A stretch of 64,000 nucleotides of DNA from Hydractinia symbiolongicarpus (lineage: Eukaryota > Cnidaria > Hydrozoa > Anthoathecata > Hydractiniidae). Shown one piece after another: positions 12,014-23,500 of the stretch. The translations under genes and the position numbers were made by a program. Position 1 is the first letter of the stretch, and each line of letters begins with the position of its first letter. The notes beneath the pieces were generated by a model. That model ran no database searches. It was not told the origin of the DNA and saw only the letters and a list, made by a program, of their open reading frames with translations. The stretch covers positions 19,071,501 to 19,135,500 of the forward strand of contig NC_079881.1 of assembly GCF_029227915.1 (NCBI RefSeq), read 5' to 3'.

Positions 12014-13430
12014 CTGGAAATGTGCCATCATACCCTTATTTATTTCAATACTATAATGAATACTACATAAATACCATAATCAAAAATGCCTTAAATATAT
12101 ACACATTTTTTTATAAGAAAACTGTTTCTTGACCTTAGCCTCAATTGTAAAAAGGGTGAAAAAGTTTTTCCTGACTTTCCCCAGGGAAAGGGAAAAATTA
12201 TAGAAATAAATAGCTAACACTTTTTCCTTTAAGCAATCTACAAACATTAGGCAGCTGAAATACACACAGAAGAATAGTTATACATTCTGGGGTTTTTGTA
12301 TGATGAAGCATGACTATAAAAGAAACAAACTTTGAAAAGTTCAAAATGTGTGAATTGAATGTAGAAATACAACACAATTAATTGGTACTTAAATACAATT
12401 AATTAAATAATTAATTAAATACAACGCAATTAATTGGTGAACTTTTTAAGGCAATTGAAACTGTTTAGAAATAATTGGCCAAAACAGTTGAACTGGTATT
12501 TACCGATAAGTTATCAGCTCTTTTCTCTTTTCTTTTCTTTTTTTCCTTTAAAATTAATTTCGCACATAAAAGATAAACATGACAAACATTCGTTTGAAAA
12601 CAGTTATTTAATTATACAAAAACAAAAAAAAACTAAAAAATAGATTTTTTTTAACTTTTTTATCTCCTTTTTCTAAAATGACAGATAATAATATAACTTA
12701 TAACATACCTTATTCCATGAAATTAATGAGTCAAGAAATTAACACTAAATAAATTAACGGACATGAAATTAATGCAGTTCAATGAAATTATTTTGAAAAA
12801 TGCATTTAATTAACAGGAATTTAAGAAGAAGAAAATACTTTGAGCAGGAAAAACATTTTTTAACAGTAAGTAAATTTTTTTCGCATGACATTAACTTGTA
12901 ATTTTACAAAAATCGGCCCATGTTAAACTACCCGTTTTCAGTGGTGATGTCTCGTCATTTTTCAGTTTGGAAAAACTTGTAGATGCTTTTAACGAGTTTC
13001 GCATTGTCAGGTTTTAAATTTAACAGGCAACGATCAGGGTTTAGATAGTGAAGCGGTCTCTCGTTGTTTGCAAAAATAATGTTAAAAAAGATTGTTGAAA
13101 AAGAGAACACCGTTGAGCTCCTCTGATGAGGAGTAAAAAAAAATGTACTTTACGAAGCATTTTAATTAACAAGTCATGAAATTAGTACTCTTTAAATTAC
13201 CACTGCATTTAATAAAAGTCATTAATTTAACACAAATTTTGAAGAAGAACATTTTTCGCGGTAAGCCCCTTTGACTTTAACAATTGCATGGCAGGCAAAA
13301 AGATTCAGGTGCTAGATAAACTGGATGAAGTCAGTTAGTTAGTCGATCAGAAGTTATCTTTCTGCCTGGCACGCAGTTGTTAGAGCCAGTGGGACTTACC
13401 GCGAAAAATGTAAACATTAAAGGTCTAGCT
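12014..13430. other. AT-rich region upstream of EBP2
   Basis: No gene is recognised. It presumably contains the EBP2 promoter or an upstream leader exon, since a 3' splice site sits right before the EBP2 start. 'taattaa' and 'aattaat' runs around 12360-12440 and 12720-12800 look like decayed AT repeats. Confidence 0.4.
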
Positions 13431-13431
13431 C

Positions 13432-13800
13432 TAGCTAGCTAGCTAGCTAGAGATAGATATATAGATGTGCATATTTTACATGGCTAGCCTCACTAATATC
13501 GAGGGATATACCATGTCTATTATTTCCAGGAGGGGCCATGGCTTACATGGAGAGTACCAGAGTATTTAATGTTCATTTTCAGCTACGCAGGCCCAATTAG
13601 GGGCCGCTCTATACTAGACAACTCCCGGCAACATCCAACGGCCCACACATAGAGTCATCTTCCCAATTTCCTTCAAACGGTTTGGGTTAATCCAGGGCTA
13701 TGGTAACATTCACCCGCCAATGTTGAATCGCCGTCAACAGAAACCGAATCCCGGTCTCCCGACGGAATAGGAGAGCTATAACCACTTACATGCACTTTGA
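13432..13800 (-). mobile_element. tRNA-derived SINE with tetranucleotide tail
   Basis: Read on the minus strand from about 13797, the head 'gtggttatagctctcc' resembles a Pol III box A, and 'ccgggattcggtttc' about 30 nt later resembles box B. A body of about 330 bp follows, and the element ends in a (CTAG/GATA) microsatellite at 13432-13465. Head, body and simple-repeat tail are the standard layout of a tRNA-derived SINE. The box assignments are by eye and no family name is given. Confidence 0.7.
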
Positions 13801-13917
13801 TAGATAGATAGACAGATAGATAGATAGATAGATAGATGTGCATATTTTACATGGCTAGCCTCACAAATATCGAGGGATATACCCTGTCTATTATTTCCAG
13901 GAGGGGCCATGGCCCCT
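13798..13917 (-). mobile_element. 5'-truncated second copy of the same SINE
   Basis: The segment 13835-13917 repeats the 3' part of the first SINE almost perfectly ('gatgtgcatattttacatgg', 'aatatcgagggatatacc', 'tttccaggaggggccatgg'), including its own (GATA)n tail at 13798-13838. The tail abuts the head of the first copy, so one SINE was inserted next to or into the tail of the other, or the locus was partly duplicated. Confidence 0.8.
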
Positions 13918-15818
13918 CTTTGTATGCAAAACATGAGTTTTTCAGTTTTTCTTAAGGTATGGAACTAAACGAAAGTAAAAATTTTAACTTTTAGTTTACT
14001 TTAATTCTATAAAATATAAGAGTAAGTTTACTTTAATTCTATAAAATATAAGAAAAATCCATTTAAAATGAACTAAGGGGTCACTCACATATATATCATT
14101 TTTTTATTTTTTTAGACAAAAACAATTGTCTGGAGAGCAGTCACGCAGTTTTCCCTCGACTGATAAATTTCAGCACATCATGTATAGAATACGTTAGACA
14201 GGTTGTATCAGATATATTGATAAAAATAGGATAAAACTAAATAAAATCTAAAAAAAACTTGAAAAAGCACACAACACGTGCCTTGTGTTTTGCCAATAGT
14301 TGCATAATGGCGTGCTCGTTGTGGCGGCATATTTTGGGAATAACGTCATGTAGTGTCGCATTTAAATAATGAACTCTTCAATGGGGACACTTGTGCGTCC
14401 AAAGCATTCTTGTGCCTTCCCCCGCCCCCACTTGCAAAAAGATAAAAATAGCCTAGTTAACTAAGCTCTCTTTCGAGAATATCAAAATTCGGCTTCTCTC
14501 ATACGAAAGCTTGTACGCAAATAACTGTCAGAGCAACTCACTAAAATTAAAATCCACTAATTAACACAAAAATAATTTCTCGGAGCACACCCTGAAGTTA
14601 AATCAATCAATAAGCACAAAGGCAACCTGGCCACACTTTACCTCTTAAATAGTGATAGAATTTTTTATATTTGTTTGGGTGAGTGAGTACATTTTCTCGA
14701 TTTCTTTTCTTATCCCCGTAATTTCTTGATGCGAATTCGTAATTTTGATTCGATAATTTTGCCAGCAATTACCACATTTGTTTTTTATGTTGTACTTTCA
14801 TATAAAAAAAATCTGCAGAAAGAAAGTAAAACAAATATTTTTGTAAACAAGCAAAGCCCTCCCAACTATATACAGGACAAGTTTGAAACCAATGATCCAG
14901 GGACCCTAGATGGTTGGACTCGGGACCCAAAACGCAGAGCAAATTTTTTGAGTTAAAATATTACGAATACCAGAATGCTGTAAACATCAACATGGAAAGG
15001 GAGAACGCAAGTAAAGTGACTTTCACAAGTTTGTTTTAAATCATGATGATTGGTCTGACTATTCTCTTGTTTGTTAAACCGCTCTTGCATATGGTATTGA
15101 TGTTTTTTATAAATGTTTCTATGTTCTTCTTTTCTGTTGTACTTTATTATCTAGACAACCAGTACTGGCTTTCTGTTGCGAAAAAAAAGTTGGGTTATTC
15201 ATTTATTTTAAATTTTTTCCGCCTGTAAAAACTATCACTTTGTGTATAATTTTTTCGAACTTCATGAAAAACAAACGATATCGTAGAGTGCAGACGCTAA
15301 GAAGGCAGCTGAGAAAGCAGAATGCAATACGACAAATACGTAGTCGAAAAGGGAGAAAATGACACTCTTTTCAACGTTTTTTCATGTATTTTTGATTATG
15401 TTCAGAACTAAAGTTTTATTTTGTTCATTGTATAGGTAATCGAACTTGCCAAACCAAAGAGAATCTCTTGTTTGATTGCACATTTCCACAAGTTTGTTTT
15501 CTGTATGATCCATAAAACAATAATCAAAGTGATAGTTCGCACAGGTGAAGCTATAGAATGCATATGCCGAAAAATCTAATTTCGCCTTTTTCGTATGCGG
15601 AGAAATTATTCTGGTATTTGTAAAAAATTAACCTGCATCCCTGGTCCCACCCTGTAGAGTCCCGGGATACTGGGTCACACTTTTCTCGTATGCTAAGCAT
15701 AAAACTGAAAAGAGTGTTTTACGTGAAAAACAACCAGGAATCGATTAGTAGCCTATTATAAGAAGATATATTGATTTTTCAGAATTATAAAATGCTGTTT
15801 AGAAAAAAGCTCCCGTAG
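13918..15818. other. Intergenic region, no gene supported
   Basis: Short open frames exist (14726-14956 and 15043-15228 plus) but have no recognisable domain. A 32-codon very basic frame at 15264-15362 plus is noted among the rejected items. A 'taactttaattctataaaatataag' type segment is directly duplicated near 13990-14050. Confidence 0.4.
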
Positions 15819-15943
15819 GACAACCTCGTCCACAGGGCGTCTTGTATCTTTCCTAATATCTGGAACACTGATACGAACATCGTGCTCGTACCACTGTCCT
15901 GGATATTAAAAAAGATACACAGTGCCCTGGGGACGAAGTTGCC
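15819..15943. repeat. Palindromic MITE-like element with CAACCTCGTCC ends
   Basis: The left end 'caacctcgtccacagggcgt' (15821-15840) is mirrored by 'gccctggggacgaagttg' (15924-15941). The inversion extends inward: 'cttgtatctttcctaatatc' pairs with 'gatattaaaaaagatacac'. The whole unit is a 124-bp imperfect hairpin. The terminal motif recurs at several other places in the window. Confidence 0.8.
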
Positions 15944-17118
15944 GGCGGGGAATTGTTTATAAAAAGATAACAATTTTTTAAAAAAGTCCTTTTTCTAAGA
16001 ATGATAAATATTACGAAGGTAATCTAACTACTGACAAATTGGCAAACCTCGTTTCCAGTGCATTTTTTTCTCTTTTTCTAACAGTGAGTTGTTTCTAAGG
16101 GTCTCTTCTTTGGTCTCTGAGCCGTTTATATAGCAGGCAAATTTATTGAAGAGGTAAAACACCCTGGTAATGAAGTAAACAGGCTTATTATCAAAACGAA
16201 ATTCCTTGGAAAGGAAGTTGCGTGGGAGCACGGTTGAGAAAAGAAGCCAGTATTATTTGTAAAATTATTGTCACTTATTATAAAAACATATTTTAATTTT
16301 TACTGCAATAAATAAATAAATAAGGGTACATTTTACAGTACAAAATTTAACACTATAAAATTTGCATTTTCCTTAACTTATAATTGTGGTGACGTCATTA
16401 CAAAGACTATTCTGACGCCATTGCGAAAATACTCTCATTTTACAACGTTTTCAACTTTAAACAACTTTAGTACGAAGAGAAAAGTCAAACAAACTTTCTG
16501 CAAAATTCGAACTTTTTTTATTGCTGCAGTGTTAACAAAAAATGCTTAATTTGTGATCGTGGTTTAGTATTATGAATTCTGACGGATACATTACACGTGA
16601 CTACAATTACAAGAAAATATGTACACCGTGTTCACGCGGATAGAAATCATTCCGAAAAAGAAATTATCTTAAATTATTTCGAAACATAATGTGTACAGGA
16701 AACTAAAAGATCCAGTTGCAACAGTTAGTCAATCATCCATCAAGCGAAATTGCTAATGTATGTTTGTTTACTATTTAATGCCGCTATTATGTTTTGGTTA
16801 TTCTGTTCACACGATGTGTTTTGTATCATCGGAGCAAAGTCACAATTTTCTTCAAATTATTTTGTTAGGCATATCGGATGTGTGTGAACGAACACTCTAT
16901 GTGTTACGAAATTTGTTTCAGAACATTCTCTATCCGTAATGTAAAAATTATTGAGAATTTCTAACATTTTTTAAAAATAGCAGATATATATCTCGAACTT
17001 CGATGACAGACTCTATCATATATATTCTCTTGGTAGGACTAAAAGTAGAATTAAACAAACATAAATAAAACCGAAAACATATTCTTCCAGTGTAAAACAT
17101 GCTGCATTGGTCAGTAAT
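15944..17118. other. Region 3' of the HSF-like gene
   Basis: No gene is recognised. A degenerate copy of the CAACCTCGTCC motif ('gcaaacctcgtttccagtgc') starts near 16040. 'aataaataaataa' at about 16308-16322 is a short AT repeat. Confidence 0.4.
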
Positions 17119-18144
17119 CTAGGAGGATTGCAATGTTTCTCTTGGTGTGGCCATGGATTGACTTCGAATATTATAATTTGTCTCCAGTAACAACGGTGTG
17201 TTGGAGAGCTGAAAGGAAACCTCGGCCAGTGTGGTCAAGCCGTCTAAGTTAGTATCATGTTTTGGCTTGACATCTTTTAAACTAAGAAGACCACGTACGA
17301 CTTCGATTTCATTGTTAAAAGTTTGATTTAAAAAATTGAAAGTTGCCTTTTCGTCGATTTCATTGCAGTGATTTGATTCATGAACAGGTAACGCGTAATC
17401 GTGTTCATCATGTGAATTCAAACCATGAATATCGATATCCCTTTCGTTAATTGAACTATCGAGCGAAGACGTTAACGAATCATCCAAGGTAGGATTAATT
17501 GACGCTGTTTCGTGTACAATTGTGAAATTTTGTTCATGCTTCCGTTTCAGATTTTGAAGAACGGATACGCCTAATGGAGTACGTGCAAGTTTAGGAACTT
17601 GCGAAAATTTACAGGGAATGTTTAATCTGACTTGTGTTGGTGGTTTTTTATAGCCATTGTCTTTAGTGTTTCTTAGATCAAAAGAGTTCGGCATCAACAC
17701 TCTTTTTCCACGCAACAGACCACTTGTTGATAATGTATCTATGCGTCTTTTACCTCCTAAGCAAGTGCGATGTACCAAATACATTAAATCTGGTCTTTCC
17801 CGCCGAAAATGAACGTGTTCAAACTTCATGTTGGACATGGGATCAGATTTACCGTTGCTTGGAACTTTGCGAAATCCATAGAGGTTTAACTGTCGAACGA
17901 AAGAAGTAAAGTTTCTAGTTTTAAACATTTCTTCTTCGTTGTGGAGAACAGATTGTTTGAAGGTATCAATGTCTGTGATGATGATTGCTCGACCGTCCAT
18001 AGACCAGCGTATAGCGTGGTGGTATTTCGTGCTGTTTAGAAGAAAGCGTAACTTTGAAACAAAAGGACTGAGGGGTTTGTTCTTCTTGGCGAAATGTTGC
18101 AAATGAAATGATAGCATGTTTTCTTTATTCTCTGTGTACGACAT
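17119..18144 (-). CDS. Heat-shock-factor-type DNA-binding protein (HSF5/HSFY-like), single exon
   Basis: This is an uninterrupted 341-residue protein with an HSF-type winged-helix DNA-binding domain at about residues 25-128. It includes AIRWSMDGRAIIITD, the recognition helix FTSFVRQLNLYGFRKV and the wing/end FEHVHFRRERPDL. The 'HFRRERPDL' end and the absence of a leucine-zipper oligomerisation region (HR-A/B) point to the atypical HSF5/HSFY branch rather than HSF1-4. The rest is Ser/Asn/Asp-rich with no recognised domain. I chose the MSYTENKEN start because a 'tttctag' 3' splice site lies 13 nt before it. A longer open frame upstream (to 18198) would cross that splice site. It is expected to act in the nucleus as a transcription factor, target unknown. 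Confidence 0.85.
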   Translation of the reverse strand: MSYTENKENMLSFHLQHFAKKNKPLSPFVSKLRFLLNSTKYHHAIRWSMDGRAIIITDIDTFKQSVLHNEEEMFKTRNFTSFVRQLNLYGFRKVPSNGKSDPMSNMKFEHVHFRRERPDLMYLVHRTCLGGKRRIDTLSTSGLLRGKRVLMPNSFDLRNTKDNGYKKPPTQVRLNIPCKFSQVPKLARTPLGVSVLQNLKRKHEQNFTIVHETASINPTLDDSLTSSLDSSINERDIDIHGLNSHDEHDYALPVHESNHCNEIDEKATFNFLNQTFNNEIEVVRGLLSLKDVKPKHDTNLDGLTTLAEVSFQLSNTPLLLETNYNIRSQSMATPRETLQSS

Positions 18145-18157
18145 CTCAACATCTAAT

Positions 18158-19520
18158 CTAGAAAATATGAATATATACAACTTTGAAGTGAAAATCATAC
18201 GTATTTTTGTTTATTTATTCTATACAGCTATAGTTCCAAAAATAGTGTCTCCACGTTTTTGTACAAGTTTTTCTCTAAAATGAAAACATGGAATTACATT
18301 TCTAAAGAAGCAGTAAGTTTAAAATATATTCATGTTGTTTTTAAAAATTTGCTACTAGCTAGCTTTTTAAATAGAAGGAAAAGCATTATTTACCTGTTGA
18401 CATTTTAAAGATAATCCAGCTAGCTAACTTTTGGTCACACGGCATAAAAATAAAGGTAATCTACGTAAGCAGAAAGAATACGGTGCTTTTATCCGTCCAC
18501 TAACAAAAAGAATCGTAAAATTTATTCCAACACTTTCTACCTACCTAGCATATTCCAGTTATAACATTTGTTTACGAAAAATATAAGTTTTGTCTTTGTC
18601 CTTGGAACGTTTACGTTAACAGTCTTTTGGAACATTTTTAGCAGCCATGTTTTCGAACGCACATTCGAGATGAAAATGTTCGAAACAGTAATTCGAAAGC
18701 GTGATATTAGCATTTTATATCTGAGGAACAAAATCATACTCATTTCATCTCTGATTTTTTTCCCTTTTTTAAAAATATACTTTAAAAGCAATATTTCAGC
18801 AGACTCTGTGATATAGGGAAAATAAATCCTGCAAAAAAACACCAACTTTACCACCAGTATTTCTATGAAACTGGTGTTTCGAGCAGGGGATGAAAAATCT
18901 TGCGTTAACTTGGATTATTTACGTTCGATTTTTCGTGGCTGACTTTTATGATAACGAGAAGACTGAATGATTATAAGTTCTGATTATTGTTAGAACAAAT
19001 ATCTAAATTAAGGATCCGAAGTTACACGGTCAAGGAATTTTTCTAACATTTATATTCGCTGCGGTTACGCACTTCGCAAAAAAAATGCATTCGCTTTTGT
19101 TTTATGTTGGTTTGCAAACATTCAAATTCTCTTCTCAGTTTTCAAAATACACTTGGACACTTAATTAATCTTTCACAATTTCAGTCATATTTTTGCAAAA
19201 GACTGATTTTGGGCTATTTCCCCTAATGGCAAAGCAGAATTCCTTGGTCAGTACTGGGTGTAAGCCGAGTAACCAAAGTCGAAAGTGCGTTGAAACAATC
19301 CTCTACACGCCTTCTAAAGGACCGTAAAATCGTAAAAGTTGGACAAATTAGCACACTTTAAGATTTTGGATCTAACGAGATTAGCTAAGATCCTAAGTGG
19401 CAATTGGTTGCAGTGCGTGTTGCCTACATTACGTAGAAACTGATTAATTAATTGCTTGTGCTGATGTCAAGAGCTTTGAAATTTTGCCGTCCTTAGCAAT
19501 AATTTATGTCTGGTGTTATA
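18158..19520. other. Region upstream of the HSF-like gene
   Basis: No gene is recognised. On the minus strand near 18650, 'aaaacatggctgct' resembles the ATGGCGGC-type (YY1-like) motif often found at metazoan transcription starts, so an untranslated first exon of the HSF-like gene could lie here. Open frames at 18537-18854 on both strands are mutual shadows and lack support. Confidence 0.35.
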
Positions 19521-19521
19521 A

Positions 19522-19601
19522 CAACCTCGGCCCAAGGGTTCATTAGGCTTTTTAGGCCGTACAAATATAAAAAGGCTAACAAGCCCTGAGAACGAGGTTG
19601 G
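19522..19601. repeat. Short palindromic element with CAACCTCG / CGAGGTTG ends
   Basis: 'caacctcggcccaagggttc' at the left end is mirrored by 'gccctgagaacgaggttgg' at the right, and the inner part 'aggctttttaggccg...aaaaaggcta' is also partly self-complementary. It has the same termini as 15819-15943 but is only about 80 bp. A solo terminus ('gccctggagacgaggttgcc') follows at 19872-19890. Confidence 0.7.
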
Positions 19602-20509
19602 TGTTGTATTCATGTCAGTGTACCTTTTTATAAGCGACATTTTACTCAAAGCTTAATTCTTCTTATAACCAAACAACTGGTAAGCAAGGGTGCAGCCTAA
19701 TGTTTTTAAATAAAAAAGATGAAAACAACAACACAATATTTTGTACAAACGGTAATAAAATTTCAATTGGTGCACATGTCCAACTTAACGCAAAATTTAG
19801 TCCTTGCAAGGAGACAATTAACAGACACAATATAACCAACAAAGCCATCTCGAATATCCACGGCGAGGAACAGCCCTGGAGACGAGGTTGCCAGCAAATG
19901 AGCCTGTAAAAAGAGAGGAAGTTAATTAAGTTTTCTTAAACAAAATTTTTTGTGTTTATCGAAACAAAAAAAGTTGATGAAAAACAGCCTATAACCAATA
20001 AGATGCTAGGTTCTTATCGCTAGTCAGAAATACTGCGTCTGAAAAAGCAATTGACTTATGTTCAAAGTTCTTCGTTATAGACAATTCTACAGATATAACA
20101 TCTACCCTGTAAAGACTCGACTTAAGAGTTAAACTTCTTCTATTACCTTTACCTTGCAACGAAAGTCATATGACGCCCATAAAAGTTGTCAGGGCGGAGT
20201 CACCTGTCGTGGAAACACGTGGATAGAAACGCAGCGTTCTATCCACTAAATGAAAGATGTAGAAAGTAGATTTCAAGCGGTGGTTTAATTTTTCTCCAGA
20301 TGTGGTGATGTGTTGAGCAGCATGAGATATTATTTTTTAAATAGTTTTAACAAGGTGATAAGATTTCATAATTTTAGAAGAAAACCTGTTTAAAATCTAG
20401 GTTCTATTTTAATGACCCTTTATTACATTTTGTCGGAGAGTACAATATCTTATGAGAAAGCTAAATGTCACGTAAAATTTACTTATAAAAAAGTTTTTGT
20501 ATTTTCTTT
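19602..20509. other. Spacer between the palindromic element and the DUS1L 3' end
   Basis: No gene is recognised. It contains a solo copy of the cgaggttgcc terminus at about 19872-19890. The DUS1L 3' untranslated region presumably occupies its right end; I saw no perfect AATAAA close to the stop. Confidence 0.4.
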
Positions 20510-23500
20510 CTATGTCACAGCTTGCTCCATCGCGTGGTCATCACCTGAAACATCTTGGCTACCAACAGAAGTATTGTCCACGTCCAGAGACGATTTCTCT
20601 GAAGAGTCGTTAGTATCTTTGACAAAACGTAACGATTCATTGGAAGTGTTGTTGGTATTTTTGACGACAGGCGACGACTCATTAAAAGTGTCATTCTTAT
20701 TGTCACTGTCTATTTGACCACTATCTGTTGTTTCGCTTTTCTTCTTTCGTGGGTTTGCAACAAGATTGCTGTGGTACCAAACTCGGTGCACTATGAAGTA
20801 ATATATAGTCTAAAAACACATGAGCTAGGAACAACACATGTAGAAATCATCAAATCAATATTTTCCACTTTTTCATATCTTAATTTGAAATATTTGAGCA
20901 TTATAAATGAAATACAAACTTTTACCGATACTTCGAAATCTATTCCGGATAATTTTTTTCAAAACCCCAAAACTTCGAACAAAGAATTATATGACATAGT
21001 ATAATCCGTATTATTATAAGAGATGTTATTATATGTGTAACGGAGCCTCATCAATGATTTCCTGGTTGATGGTAATTCTCCGGAATAGTTATCAATGAGT
21101 TTAACAAAAAGTTTGACGTTTCGTAACACACACAACATAAAATAACAGAAGATATTAAAAACAAACAAAAATTATGTTACCTTGGCAATCTTGAATCTCC
21201 ACAGCAGATTTCTGTTTGCAACACTTGCGACATCGTTTAAATTCACATTTCGAACCCTAATATATAAGAAATGTCGTGTAAGGTCTACTTTGGTAGTACG
21301 TATAAACAAAGCCTAAAATAAAGGAAGCAAGGCAACTTACCCATGGATTGACAAGGCAAACTGTACACAGCGGCCATTTTTCTCTCGCAGCTATAAAGTA
21401 TGAAACTTAACATGTTATCTAGCTACCAATTTTTGTTATCGATTTTTATGGCTTCCAAAGCTCTTTCCCACTGTGTTTAAGCTTTCTTTAAGGTTTAACT
21501 TTTTTGGCTCTTAGTATTGCAGGTCAATTAGAAAGGAATGTTGTTGGGAATATTATATTGTGAGCTTTTCAAGTCCGTTAGAAGTCGTAATTACAAAAGA
21601 ACACAAGCAATAAACAACAATAACAACAAAAATCTCTCACTTTTAGGGAAAAGTCCCTTTCCATGTTCAAAATGTTTCTGTCGTAACATTTTTCTTCTCG
21701 TATGCGATCTATCCTTTTTCGGTTCATCACTTGACAATTCTTCATGAGCCCGCTTACCGGCGTTTTTTTGCCTACAATTCAAAAATGCTGTATTAGAAAG
21801 AGCTTTTGTGCGTATAACAGTATTGCAAGTTTTAAAATCAGTTTAACAATTCTGTAGGTTTTTTATCTTAGTGTCATCACAACGGAATTCAAGGTATTGT
21901 TACAATAAATTTACTTATAAAACAATAAATGGTTTCTTTTTAGAATTTTTTTAAAAAAATAGATTTATTAACAGAAATAAAAAAATAAACCAAATGACAT
22001 GAAGAAAAGTTTTATTTCTTAACCCGATAAAATCTAAAATTACCCCAAATTTTTGTGAGAAAATATTTCGAAGCTGCAGTCAAAGAAACATAACGCATTA
22101 CATACTCGGCCAATTTATTTTATTTTCGCCAGCCACGAGTCGTCATAATCAAAAAAAAGAAAAGTAGCATCCTTACGGAGGTCTTACATAAGGTTGACAT
22201 CTCCAGTATGGAAGCTTATCCAGTTCTTCACTGTCTCTTCCTTCGGCAATGTCTTTTTCTGCATCTTTCTACAGAAAATGAATGGAGAGTTCGAAAACTT
22301 ACAGATGACAAGAAGAATTTATGATCTGCTGCTTTTCAGATAGCTACAACACACACAAGGAAAATAAATGTTTCAAAGCTGATTCTGAAATGAGATTTCT
22401 AAGACGTTGCTAATAAAGAGAGGGAATTTTTCAAATTTCATCTCCATCAAACAAAAAATTGGTTGAGTAGAATAGAGTAGCCATGCATTTTCAACAGGAG
22501 TTTTCCATGAGTTTTCTGGGAGATTTCTGACATTTTTTTAGGAGTTATCCAAGTGAATAAAGAAGGAATTTCAAGGAGAAACAAGCTTCCATCTCAATGG
22601 TCACACGTGAATATTAAACATGCCTGCTGCTTAGTAGCATACTTTTTAGACAAACATGAAATCAACGGAGAATTGTATATAATCATTTGTTCTCAGATTA
22701 TAGTTTTTTTACAAAAAGGAACAAATAAATTTTAAGATGAACGAAGATTTTAAATTTACACTGAAATAAATCTCATCCGAAAAATCTTATTTTAAAAACT
22801 TACATGACCAGAAATGGAGAGAAAGACAATACAAAATTTCACACATTAAATAGCGAACTCGTCTGATAGTACTTTCAGCCACAAGAGGTTTAAAGATGTG
22901 AATTTTAGTGTACTCTGATAAACATTTTCACAAACATTCAGAAACTTGTAGTAACTTAAAAAGAGTGGAAAAACTCAACAATCGTTAGAACACGTATATT
23001 GTCCTTGGCAGCCTCATTTTATGCGTGTTATTTGGAAATCACATATTCTTAATGGAGCGAAATTCTTTCACTTTAAACCATTTATGCAATAGAGATAAAC
23101 TTAAGTCGCCTACCAAACTGATAATTCCAAAACATCTATTTTTTTAACCAGGCCAATAATAGAAAAAAGTATTAATAATTATTCTAGAACACCAGTAACT
23201 AATTTATGGCGAATTTGGGGTAATTAGGCATGTTACTTAGCAGCATGATTTTTCATGGTAACAATCTCTACTTAAGTTTTAGACATTTATAAAAAAAAAT
23301 TATAAGTACTTTTTGCTTAAAATGACATTAAAATTTCTCTTTAAACTTCCGAGAAACTCACTTTTTAGCATTTATTGATAAGTAGAAACATTTTTTGCAA
23401 AAAAAATACAAAAAGTTAATAAGCAGATCCAGAGAAAGGCTGTGATGTACAGACAGACCTTAATTTATAGGTCACTTTACTGTCGCGTGTGATTAAAAAA

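Noticed and set aside
15264-15362. 32-codon very basic peptide (starts MKNKRYRRVQTLRRQLRKQN)
   Set aside because: Striking composition, but no promoter, splice or homology support. A frame this short can arise by chance.
20412-20717. 101-codon plus-strand frame
   Set aside because: It is the antisense shadow of the last DUS1L exon.
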